The position numbers and the translations under genes are program-made. 64,000 bases of DNA. It comes from Botrytis cinerea B05.10 (taxonomy: Eukaryota > Ascomycota > Leotiomycetes > Helotiales > Sclerotiniaceae). The notes beneath the pieces were generated by a model, which was not told the origin of the DNA, did no database searches, and saw nothing but the letters and a program-made list of their open reading frames with translations. How positions within the stretch are numbered: the first letter of the stretch is position 1; every line of letters starts with the position of its first letter. The stretch is taken from positions 1,426,001 through 1,490,000 of the forward strand of contig NC_037320.1 of the NCBI RefSeq assembly GCF_000143535.2. The letters are read 5' to 3'. Positions 31,941-41,933 of this stretch are shown in pieces.

Positions 31941-32215
31941 TTTGAGTACTTAAGGTAATATACGAGGCTTGTTAATAGAATGGCTACTCGGAAGCAAGAA
32001 AATAGATTTCTTTAATATGAATTTATCATTACAAATGTGTCGTTTTTTACTCAGGTAGTTGTCAACGATGTTAACCCCTCATTAGAGCTCCAACAGCTTA
32101 CGTCATAAATCCGGGGTAAAAGTACCGGAACAATAGAAAATCCTTCTCCGACCAGATTCATCCAAATTATCGATAACATCGGATCATTTTAACGGTAAAT
32201 ACACATCAAATAATT
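31941..32215. promoter_or_regulatory. Short shared intergenic region between GFA-like gene and COX19
   Basis: The two start codons are 275 bases apart and point away from each other, so this must hold both promoters. No specific site is recognised. Coordinates depend on the uncertain GFA start. Confidence 0.5.
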
Positions 32216-32834
32216 ATGAGTACATTTGGAAGCCCGGGTGGGCGTATGGTCAATAATAAACCTTCGCCGTATGTTATTTTCTTGGTTCTCTAGTGCGTGA
32301 TGTATTCTGGCACAGAGAAAACTAACAATTGGATTGGGAATACAGGCCAGAAAGAGGAAGTTTTCCATTGGATCATGATGGTATGGTTCACTTTTCTCCC
32401 TTGAATACGAATTCACGAGTGCGCAAACCGAGATGATTTTGGAGTATGGAATGGCAGAACGATATACTAACACGACAGTGCGATTATAGGCGAATGCAAA
32501 TCAGTGATGCAAAGTTATCTCAGTTGCATGAAGAAAGTTCGAGGCATGAATGATCCAGAATGTAGAGATCTGGCGAAATCATATTTGTCGTGTCGGATGG
32601 ATAGGTAAGTCACTGGCTTTCATACATGTTTGGGTTGGAAACTGGGATTTGGATGAAGGTCTAAGATATTGAGGACTAATCATTGGGGCGTGCTGCAGGA
32701 ATTTAATGGCAAAGGACGAATTCAAGAACTTGGGGTTCGCAGATGAAAGCTCGGAGACAAATGGTGCAGATAAGAAAGATGTAAAAGAGGGTGGCAACGA
32801 TGCAAACAAACATAAGAACGAGCTAAGGTGGTGA
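32216..32834 (+). CDS. COX19: Cytochrome c oxidase assembly protein COX19
   Basis: Small twin-CX9C protein of the mitochondrial intermembrane space needed for copper delivery and redox control during complex IV assembly. Exons 32216-32268, 32346-32380, 32490-32604 and 32699-32834 give 112 residues. [11 protein letters not shown] at the start and [15 protein letters not shown] are typical of the family. Two CX9C pairs are visible: [11 protein letters not shown] and [11 protein letters not shown], followed by [17 protein letters not shown]. The C-terminal 35 residues are a hydrophilic Lys/Asp/Asn-rich tail. Three introns in under 500 bases is a high density for so small a gene. Confidence 0.95.
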
Positions 32835-33995
32835 GGATGGTTGTGGGTTGGTTCGAGGCGGGTTGAAAAAAAAACAAATGAAACAATAGGGGATGGCGAG
32901 GAGGTATCTTATCATCATCTGTAAAACTAAAGCATTGGGTCGGCGTTTTTGGGAGGAGCTGCAGGATGGACACATGTCAAAATGTTGAATAAAATTCTGA
33001 AGAAATTTATTTTCACACATGCAAGGGATTATTGTTTCAGCTACAGCATCATTCTACTCTGTTTTCCATTCGATCAGGGTACTGGTAGTCGCATTTCGAT
33101 TCCATTGCTTTCCTAAGTCCGAATATCACTCATGTATTCCTTTGGAATTGGCACTCCCATAGGGTCTAGATTAGAATCTAGCCATCATGTTTATGGTCTG
33201 CTATGTTTTCCAACAAGCTGAAGGTTCAAACGCAATACGTCCAAGTGCCAGACCGTCAACGACTGTAAACGATAGATATTGTCTTTACCAAAGCCCTCTG
33301 TCATAGGGTTAAAGGACAAATTATATACTTCTCCATTTCTATGATCTCCATTTTTGTGATCTCCAGTAAGCGATCCACCCCGAAACTACTCAAGATAGAG
33401 ATTTTAGAGACCTACAAAGGATTATGTAAGTCTGATCCTTTTGATTTACTTGGGGACGAACAACAGGCTTAGCATAACGAACAACTATCGGGTCGAATTC
33501 TCCCAATTTTCAGTTTGCAATAACATGTTCTGGATACATTCGCCAGCTAAACGAACCGTCGGATTCGAGTGTCACATTGATTAACCGCATCTAATTACTA
33601 TTGTTCGATTTTTATTCTGTGTGTTTTATAATATTGTATATTTCTAACCCAGCCGTTAAATTTCAAATGATCATGCGAAAATGGAGTATTAAGGAAGCGT
33701 GTAACAAGTATAGCGGAAAGGTACCACTCCCAATTCCTCATAGGGCAGCCCCATCTATCAAAACGACCCCAAACAGACAAACTCAAGTAACGATAAATCA
33801 ATGAAACTCCCATCCAAACTCTTACCCAAACTCCCAGACTGAACATGACTATTATCGCCGTGCTGGTGGCTCTTGACCATGCGGTGATAGCAAATGAGGA
33901 GTCCCAGACTTAACTTCTCCCTGGTTTTGGGTTATGAGCACGCCGTGGCTCTTTGCTGGTATTCCCTGGTCTAGAACCCCCCTATCGCTCCTCGG
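32835..33995. other. Intergenic between convergent COX19 and an unknown gene
   Basis: No gene is supported. A short direct repeat of TCTCCATTT-type sequence lies near 33330-33365. Small open frames at 33598-33846 on both strands have no domain. Confidence 0.5.
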
Positions 33996-34715
33996 CTACC
34001 TGTTCTGCAATGTAGTATTATTTGGTACAAGAGCAAGTAGTGCAAAGCCGTGTGTGGTTTTTTTGAATTTCTCCAAATCCGATTTAGTGGTCCTTAATAC
34101 ATCCTTCCCGTAATTGCTCACCGAACAACTCTCTGATTTGATAATTTCCTCATATTGATCGGAGATAAGGTTCAAGAGACCCTCGATTTTCTGCATCCTT
34201 CTTTCGGTCTCCCATACCTGAGGCGAACATTTTTTATCATGTACAAATGCAGCATTATATGCATTTATACCAGCTGTGTCCTCTGTACTACTCTGTCTCT
34301 CCACCAAGTCTCCGTCCTTAAGTTCTTTTTGTTCATTCTGAATATATTTATTCATCTTCTGTTGGATTTTCTGGGATGATACGAGATGTTTTGCGCAATC
34401 TTTAAAGAAACCTCCTGCCTTGCTTCCTCCAAATCGCAATTTATCGATGGCTTGTAATTCTTTTAGTTTTGTTATTGCCGTCTGTAAAAGAACACCAATG
34501 TCTTCCGCCAATCCAGGCATGGGCGCAGACTTGCCGACATGTTTTCTAAGATAAATGTCCCAATCTCGAGCTTTGGAGGCTGCGCTAGATTGCCTTTTGT
34601 GCCTGTCTGCAGATTTCTCTCTAGACTCTCTGTCTTTAGAATGTCCGTTTTTGTCTCTAGAATGTCTGTTTTTGTCTTTAGGATATTTGTTTTTGTCTTT
34701 TGAAAAGAGGCCCAT
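33996..34715 (-). CDS. Basic hypothetical protein with KDKN-type N-terminal repeats
   Basis: Single exon, 239 residues, starting MGLFSKDKNK at the ATG at 34715. I do not recognise a family. The first 50 residues are made of near-repeats (KDKNKYP, KDKNRHS, RDKNGHS, KDRES) with strong positive charge. The rest is mostly predicted helical, with WDIYLRKHVGKSAPMPGLAED, AITKLKELQAIDKL and a charged region NKYIQNEQKELKDGDLVER. The Gly at position 2 suggests lipidation, but residue 6 is Lys rather than Ser/Thr, so N-myristoylation is unlikely. No signal peptide or membrane segment. Codon use and length of the frame support a real gene, but it could carry undetected upstream exons. Confidence 0.6.
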   Translation of the reverse strand: MGLFSKDKNKYPKDKNRHSRDKNGHSKDRESREKSADRHKRQSSAASKARDWDIYLRKHVGKSAPMPGLAEDIGVLLQTAITKLKELQAIDKLRFGGSKAGGFFKDCAKHLVSSQKIQQKMNKYIQNEQKELKDGDLVERQSSTEDTAGINAYNAAFVHDKKCSPQVWETERRMQKIEGLLNLISDQYEEIIKSESCSVSNYGKDVLRTTKSDLEKFKKTTHGFALLALVPNNTTLQNR

Positions 34716-36157
34716 TTGATGCAATGAAATAAAAAAGTTTGAATAATAATTTATCTACACAGCTGAATTCAACTGCGTTCGAGGGTTTTTATCTATTAGA
34801 TCGTTCAGGCATATATATTCCAACTGGGCCATGTAGCTATTTTGGCCGTGCTAGGAACAAAACTTTGAAAACCAAACTCTTTGAGGTATATGCACCGGTG
34901 CCTAAACCTACAACACAGCCTTGAGACTTTTTAAGACTGGGTACCGCAGATTGTTGCCGCCAGCGCTTGCAGCCTCCTTAAGGTCGCTTGTGGTCGATCG
35001 CTAGAGCACAGCGTTACGCAGAAGTGGGCTAAAGGAAAATTCATTGCCATGGAAAAAGATACAGAGGCATTAATTAAAACTTGTTATACAGAGAAATATG
35101 AATATGAAATGATGTGAAAGTCTGTGAGGGATTTAGGATTACGAGAGGTTAAAAGATTATGAATATGAGTACCACGTCATTGAAGTTGAGAAGGGGACGA
35201 AAATCCATGTTTCAAATTTACAACATGCTCATGTAATCTTCTTCTCAAGACGAAACCATAATTATAAATCTATTCGATGAATGTATATATGTGCAGCAAG
35301 TAACTTATCAATCTTGGACGGTGCACCGCTAGATGCAGGCGACTCCATGCAAATGATGAATACTTTTCCCATGAAAGTCATTGTCAAAATTGATAGATGC
35401 ATCTAGAAAACATCAAAGAAAGTGTGAGATGACGGTATTAGGGGGCGCTTTCACCAATTGAATCTACTGCCTGAAGGCCTTCAAGTTGAATTCCTCCTCG
35501 CTTTCGAAACAGGGCAGAAGGAAGATGTAGGCCCCTGGCCTGGCCGAGATCGATTCGACACCTTATTGAATACAAATGCGGGCTCCTCTGTTTGGTAGTT
35601 GTTTTATTACTACCTAGCCCCTCGGAACAACCGTGAATCGGGATTGATTTATTATCGGGTATGAGCTGGCTTCGATTGTGCCACGGCCATTATTCAAGGC
35701 CATCTCAAAAGTATCAGGTGTGCCTCATGTTGGTAGCGAGAGCACGATGATAATTTACCATTTCGGTGAAGAGCTACAGAAGCTCAAACTGGAGCTCTTA
35801 GCAACCAGTTCTTTAGTAAACAGATACCACACGGTGAATATATAATAGTCGCAGCTTTTGATTTACATTTTGCCATGGATGGTCAACTGCCTAACCATTG
35901 CGCTATCTTGCAATCCGGTGGATCGCAAATTCAGCCCAGAACATAAGATTTAACTTGGAGAACTATTTCCTATGTCGAAGCAGATAGGAGGGGAAGGCAC
36001 CAGTATAAAGTGCACAGGTTTTTGGCTGCAGAGTCAGCTGAGCCAGAGTCAATGAAGTATTGTCATTAATAAGGTTCGTTCACGCCACTGTTCATACATG
36101 TTCTTCTCACAGAGTACCCATCATGGCAAGAGGAATCTACTCACTAGTTCACTGATC
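34716..36157. other. Intergenic, 1.4 kb
   Basis: No gene or repeat of note is seen. It includes the promoter of the minus-strand unknown gene (left) and the 3' flank of the IMPACT-family gene (right). Confidence 0.5.
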
Positions 36158-37660
36158 TCACGAGTTCCTCCTCAATGCCAATATCTCACTCAGCTTGACA
36201 TCCCCCTTTCCACCCCACCCTGCAACACCACTCTCCACCTCTGGTCTAACCTGCACATACCATCCCCAAGCCCTCCTATCCAACTCCTCCTTCCCAATAT
36301 GCTTTAGCCAGCTCTCAAATAATAAATCTAAGGCTCCCATCAGCAATCCTAGATTTTCTTCTTTTTCTTCAGCTAACGCTTTCGCAGTTTTCTTCTTTTT
36401 ACCCTTTCCTCTCTCATCATTGTCATCTACGGGTGGCGAAGCAAAGGCATTCAGGATGTATTTTCTCGCTCCCTCTGGCCTATGAATAGGCATGCTTCCT
36501 CCACCTGACGAACTCATAGCTTCAATATCCAATCCCCATAATTGTTCTCCTCTGATGCTTCCCGCAACTCTTAAGCGTTGTGATAATGCATCATTAGAAA
36601 CTTGTGTCATGATCCGCCAGCGGTCAGGCCCTAACATAAGACCTCCATACCATCTTGAGACAACAAGCAAAACCCCATCTATATCATTATTTTGAAGCAC
36701 TCCCAGAATATGTTTGCCGCCACCTGATTCGCCATCGTCTTTACAATCTTCAATCATTCCATGTTCACCTTGAACACGGAAAGCTGTAATATTATGGCTT
36801 GCATCGGAGATGGAGGTATCCTTCAGGAGGGTTTGAAGATAGGTGCGGGCTTGACTGGGTGAAGATACAGATATCGAGCGAGCAATGAACGTTGAGCCCT
36901 TAGATGCTATGGGCGTAGAAACTGCCCATTCATCATTCGAATTGCTTTTAGCCGCAATATTTTCATCCTCCTCCTTGACTCCATTCTCCTCTCTAATTTC
37001 TCCCAGCCCATCATAACCTCCTCTCTTCAAAACGGCGATCTCCCTACCCATGATCTTTACCTTAGGCCATCCTTTCCCTTCATCCTCATCCTTCCCTTTC
37101 CCTTTCAGACCTAGGCTCTCTGCTTTAATCTTACTGTTCGCACTAACCAGCGCCTGCGCCAAACTCAATCTCCCACTTAATCCCTGTCCCGGCATTGTAT
37201 ACTTCAATAATTGCAATGTCCATGCCAATACTAGCGGTGCTCTATTCGTATAAATAGTCGCCTTCTTAATCCTATCTTCATCTCTTACGCTCTCTGGCAG
37301 CTCCAGACTCTTCTCTAATTCCTCCTCCGTTTGTTCAACTGGTAACGAATACGCCGATTCGAATGTTTTAACGCGTTTCGGCGCTCCATTACTTGTAGCA
37401 TCAGTCTCGCTTGCGGATCTTTTGCCTGCCGTCTTACTAGTATTCTTGCAAGCAGTAATTAGCGACTTCGTGGCTTTCTCATCAAGAGAGAGCGCGGATT
37501 GAAGGGTATCAAGAGGCGTGGATGCGACAGCTGAAATGGAGGGGTTTATGGATGCAGTTTGTAGTGCTTTAACCCGTTGCATTGCTTTAAGCATTGGAAC
37601 TTTATTACGGCCGGTTGTAAAAAGACGGAGAAGATCTTGCATGTCGGCTTGGGAAGCCAT
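36158..37660 (-). CDS. IMPACT-family (UPF0029) protein with long fungal N-terminal region
   Basis: The IMPACT N-terminal domain is found in regulators such as yeast Yih1, which restrains the eIF2-alpha kinase Gcn2; this protein lacks the RWD domain of those, so its role may differ. Single exon, 500 residues, from the ATG giving MASQADMQDLLRLFTTGRNK. Residues about 1-70 and 155-225 (TNRAPLVLAWTLQLLKYTMP, SLAQALVSANSK, WPKVKIMGREIAVLKRGGYD) look conserved. The IMPACT domain at about 235-345 begins STPIASKGSTFIARSISV and carries the signature GKHILGVLQNNDIDGVLLVV then SRWYGGLMLGPDRW. A Lys-rich stretch (KGKKKKTAKA) and a helical C-terminus follow. Divergent with the seipin gene. Confidence 0.82.
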   Translation of the reverse strand: MASQADMQDLLRLFTTGRNKVPMLKAMQRVKALQTASINPSISAVASTPLDTLQSALSLDEKATKSLITACKNTSKTAGKRSASETDATSNGAPKRVKTFESAYSLPVEQTEEELEKSLELPESVRDEDRIKKATIYTNRAPLVLAWTLQLLKYTMPGQGLSGRLSLAQALVSANSKIKAESLGLKGKGKDEDEGKGWPKVKIMGREIAVLKRGGYDGLGEIREENGVKEEDENIAAKSNSNDEWAVSTPIASKGSTFIARSISVSSPSQARTYLQTLLKDTSISDASHNITAFRVQGEHGMIEDCKDDGESGGGKHILGVLQNNDIDGVLLVVSRWYGGLMLGPDRWRIMTQVSNDALSQRLRVAGSIRGEQLWGLDIEAMSSSGGGSMPIHRPEGARKYILNAFASPPVDDNDERGKGKKKKTAKALAEEKEENLGLLMGALDLLFESWLKHIGKEELDRRAWGWYVQVRPEVESGVAGWGGKGDVKLSEILALRRNS

Positions 37661-38238
37661 TGTGCCCGGTAGTGTTGCGTTTGGCCAAGTTGTATTATAA
37701 GGCGCAGATGAAGATTTGTGAGCTTGATTGTTGGCGATAGCAATGAGGCTGTTCAAAGCGGGGAATCACATCAGGTTGTATATGCTTGAATGCTTTGTTA
37801 TCATTGAAGATCTGGTCTGGCAAACATTTATGGTTTTTGCGAGTTCTCCAATGTTGCAAGTTCTCGACATAGCTCAGTTCAAGTTCATGATTGCAGTCAA
37901 ATTCCCAAGATTGCGATCAGAACTGAGCTCACCGGGAGTCAATCACAGGCTAAGTGCAGGGGCTATTTTGAGCCGACGTCATTATCTTACCCAAGCGTTG
38001 TCTCGTAAACATCGCCCATCAACCTCACAGCGGAACGCGCATTCACGTTCAGCTGCACTCCAAAGACTTCCATACTATCATATTGGTTCTTATCACAAAT
38101 AATGTAATGCAATAACAAGTTCACCCATCAAAATGGTAATTATTTCCCATCTTATCGCAGCGCACCAGTTTCCTTCCTACAAACTCATAACTTTCCTCAT
38201 TTTCAGATAGCTAACCATATATCTGCAAATAGGACACT
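37661..38238. promoter_or_regulatory. Divergent promoter region of IMPACT-family and seipin genes
   Basis: The 578 bases between two divergent starts. A CRE-like CGACGTCAT lies near 37975-37983. An open frame at 37728-38102 has no domain and is probably chance. Confidence 0.45.
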
Positions 38239-39511
38239 ATGATTCGTAAGCCGATTGCGATCGCGACTTCGAAACCGGCGCGTAAAACATACCTTAATAC
38301 TATATTATTCCTTTCGACGTCGCTTGTGTTGTTTGGGTTTGCTGTGGTAGCTTATGCGGGCTTTTATTGGAGCTGGGTGCCAGCACTTGGGGTGGAAAGG
38401 AGGGTTTGGTTACAATTTGCGTACGTATATCATTCCACTCGAGGTGCCCCTGTAGGTGGCATTTCTATGGACGCAATGAATAAATGGGAACAAGATATAC
38501 TAACGCGGGAACAAACGCAGACCAGGCCAGCACCCGCATGGCATCGTACCCCTCGATAATTCCCTTGTAACACGTCAAGAATACGATGTTCAGTTGGAAC
38601 TACACATGCCACGTTCTCCTCTCAATTTGAAAGCCGGAAACTTTATGATCCACGTTAATTTCCTGGGATCTAATTACAAAACCCCTAGCTTGATACCAGG
38701 CGTCGAACACCTACTACCTCTATCAAGAATCACTAAGAATGAAGATGTACTCTTCTCGTCTCGGCGACCTACGATTCTGACATACGAGAGTGAATTGGTA
38801 TCTGGATTGGGAAAGTTGGTAAATGCACCACTGTATGTGCTTGGGTGGAAAAGAGAAGACGAGAAAATTACCGTAGAAATGGCGGAAGGTGTTCGTTTTC
38901 CAAGGGGAAACAAGAACGTGCCAAGTGCAGTGGAAGTGGTCATTGAGAAAGACTCGGGTGAAGTACAAATATATGGATGCAGAATACTTATGAGAGCGAA
39001 GTTAAGTGGACTGCGGTGGTGGATGTGGAATTGGAGAATTAGCAGTGCGATCGTCGGGGTGGGCGCATTTTGGGGGGCGGAGATGCTAGGGTGTATTTTC
39101 GGGTGGGCAATCTTGAAGTTATGTTTTGGAGAGAGGGAGAAAGAGAGGGTTGGAAAGGGACAAGAGATCGAAAAGAGTGAAGATGCAATCAAAGAAGAGG
39201 CAACAGATGATGAGCCAGATCTTTCGGATACCCCGAGAACATTTCCGACGGTAAGGGGTCAAATGCCATTGATATATCCACCAGTAGGCATCAAGAAAGA
39301 AGAAGACGAGGAAGACAAGATATTGGAAGAAGCGGTAATTCTGCCGCTCGGAGGCGATGCAGACGATGAAGATGATGACGGAGAAGGGAGTTGGCAAGCT
39401 GGTAGGAGAAGTGATTCTGGCCTGGGCACCAGTTTTAGTGAAGGTGGTTCTAGAAGCACGGCCCGGATCAGTCGAAGGAGAAGTAGAGGTGGCCCGGCGA
39501 ATGGATTGTGA
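38239..39511 (+). CDS. Seipin, lipid-droplet assembly protein of the ER
   Basis: Seipin oligomers sit at ER-lipid droplet contacts and control droplet growth. Exons 38239-38420 and 38521-39511 (100-base intron with TACTAAC and GCAG) give 390 residues. The start gives MIRKPIAIATSKPARK. The first membrane segment is about residues 18-45 (TILFLSTSLVLFGFAVVAYAG). The luminal domain starts after the splice with PGQHPHGIVPLDNSL, then EYDVQLELHMPRSPLNLKAG and NFMIHVNF, all typical of the family. The second membrane segment (about 235-260) is SSAIVGVGAFWGAEMLGCIF. The cytosolic tail is acidic, with a Glu/Asp-rich stretch (about 320-350) and a Ser/Arg-rich end, longer than in yeast. Convergent with the peroxidase gene. 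Confidence 0.9.
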
Positions 39512-40086
39512 GATTGGTCATAGGGTCGGCGTAATGGGCTGGATAAATGAAATGGTGATACCCTCAATTGTACCATTTTATTGATTGTTAGCCGGTAGGG
39601 AGAACTGGAGTTTTAGGCAGGTTCGAGATTTTAATTCACCTTTAACGTTAGTTTATCTAAATTTCTAATGGGAAATATTGCAAATGTTGGCGTTCACAAC
39701 GTTACCACTTGAGCAAATTAAGTCTCACTATTTCCACCATCCAAGTTGACAAGACTGCCAATTCTTGAATGCGAGCACCATGGCCCAAGCTGAGAGTTCG
39801 AGATCAAAACTTTCATTCTTTGTTCTCTCCTTAGACTAGATAGCAAAAATCTTGATCTTAGCGAGTTTTGAACGTGGCAGCAGTAATAAGATCTTATTGC
39901 CATTGGAGCTACAATTGTAATTATCAATATGCTCTAAGAACAAATATCAACAAGAATACTTTGTACCGTTAGCCAAAGCTGTTTTGCAATTAGATATTTT
40001 CGAGGCCCAATTCAACCAAAAGGACAGTACGATTTGGATTCAAAACGCCAAAAAAAATATTGACAACCTCTTCCATTTCAGAGCAA
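39512..40086. other. Intergenic between convergent seipin and peroxidase genes
   Basis: No gene is seen; this is the combined 3' UTR space of the two genes. Confidence 0.5.
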
Positions 40087-40995
40087 TCACCCAATCACAT
40101 GATTCAACACCCCCGTCGCCGGATTGTATCCCCCAAAAGCAATCCCCACCGTCTGGGCCGTCACCTCCAAGCCCTCTGGCAACACATCCTCATTAGCCAA
40201 TATCAACCGGGCGATCATCCCCGCCAAGCTCGGCAGATTCGTTTGAACGCTCCCTCTTCTCCAGCCCTCCCGATACGGTAACCGTTCCTCCTCAAAAAAC
40301 ACCCTCACCCACTCTACATCCGCCACGCCCTCCACCGGATCCCCCAGCGTACTCAAATACAACGCCGTCTCTCCATAGCTCAGTACAAAATGCTGAGCCG
40401 AGTATGAAAAGTGCGGATCATGCTCTTCTTCATATTTCACACGTGCGTATTTGGCGGCTGCAGCGACGGGGATGGATGTTTCGGGAGAAGTGAAGAATGA
40501 GAGGAATTGGTCAAAGATTGTTTGGTTGAATGAATAGTCATCGTGGTTTGGAGAAGAGTAATAGTCGGCGCGGGAAAGTGATCCGTCGTGTTCGATGGGG
40601 AAGTTGTGTTCGTTTAGATCATCGAGGTTGAAGGATGTAGCGAGGAGATTGCCTTGGACTGACAGCAGACCGGCGCTGCCAATGGCAGTGGCAAAATCGG
40701 CACCCACGCTAAATTAGGGGTTAGATTTACAGCACGGTTAAGATACAATGGGTAAAGCTTGATGTGACAAAGAGAAATCATACTTCAGAGCAGCATCTAA
40801 CGCGGTGATAACATCAGGGACCGTGATCCCTTTTCCATCGTGCGGGAGAAATCCATGATTGGCGAGGGAATTCATCGCAGGACATGGAGAACGAACATCA
40901 CCTGGACCAGGTGGTGACCAAGTTGTGAAGCTCCCTTGAGCATGTGCAAGAAAAACTGGCAACACTGCTGCTAATAAAATTATGTTTGCAAACAT
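40087..40995 (-). CDS. Secreted heme-thiolate peroxidase (chloroperoxidase/peroxygenase-like)
   Basis: Family members use H2O2 for halogenation or oxygen insertion with a Cys-ligated heme. Exons 40784-40995 and 40087-40708 (75-base intron) give 277 residues. The N-terminus MFANIILLAAVLPVFLAHAQ is a clear signal peptide. The mature protein has SPCPAMNSLANHGFLP: the Pro-Cys-Pro Cys is the expected axial heme ligand, and NHGFLPHDGK is the classic family stretch. EHDGSLSR later matches the conserved Glu-His-Asp/Ser region. The C-terminal third contains SLAGMIARLILANED. Length fits the short fungal type. One Asn-glycosylation sequon (NQT) is visible. Substrate cannot be told from sequence. Confidence 0.88.
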
Positions 40996-41933
40996 TAGGT
41001 ATGAAGGACGTAAACTAATACTAGAAGAGAATAAATATGGACACAGAAATAGGAATAGGGAAATGTATGGATATCGATAACATGTAAGTTATGTAAAAAA
41101 TCCCTTCATCAACTCTTGGACGTCTACCTGACAAGTTTGTCATTCCCCTTTCTTTCCTAGTACGTCAAGCAGCAGATATATATCATATATGTGAATATCT
41201 CTGACCTCGCCCACGCTTGCAGATTCCCCAATTTCCCGCGGTGGGGCAGCTCTGAACTCGAGCTTAATCAGCCACAATCAGTCTTCACCAAACCAGAAAT
41301 AATGAGTTTCAATCAAAAATGAGAAGATCTTTACCGACTGGAGCGAGGATTTCTCCACAATGCAATTCTAAGAAGAGCTAAGGACGGGAGTTTTGACCAC
41401 ATCGTCATAATAATAAAAATGAATCCACCCAAGAAAGATTGTCGGTAGTTAATCTCGTAGGAATAAAGGAGAACGATCGTCACAAACGAATGTGAGTATG
41501 TCCAGAAAAATATATTGAACTCCATTTATGATACATAAAAGTTTGCCGCCTTCCCACGTAACAGCAAGTAAGCCAAACCATTCCCACGCCATATGTCTGT
41601 TTTCCCCACGCCACCAGATTTTTTGCCCACCCTTAAATTTCTGTCATACAGAAGGTAGGCAAGGAAACATTAATCATGTAAGATGCATTAAATAAAAGTT
41701 TTTTGTCGTTCCCTGTTCCCACCATAAGTATAGCAGATCTTGCAAAAATCCCAATTCCTTTCACTCGCTATGCAGTAGACAAACCGGAAAGATCTGTAAC
41801 ATGAAACGCCGAATGTGACCTAAGAGGTTATGTAACAATGAGACAGATCTTGAAAATTTCAATCACTGGTGCGACACATCTATATGTTTGTGCCAGAATC
41901 AAATTATCCAGATCTGGTTGATGGTGTGTAACT
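40996..41933. other. Intergenic, promoter of the peroxidase and 3' flank of NOT1
   Basis: No gene is supported. A hydrophobic open frame at 41331-41525 (minus) is short and isolated. The last 100 bases belong to the NOT1 3' UTR. Confidence 0.5.

Noticed and set aside
34698..34715. N-myristoylation site at MGLFSK
   Set aside because: Residue 6 is Lys, not Ser/Thr, which does not fit the usual signal.
41331..41525. Hydrophobic 64-residue open frame on the minus strand
   Set aside because: Too short, no neighbouring exon, and the hydrophobicity follows from A/T-rich DNA.
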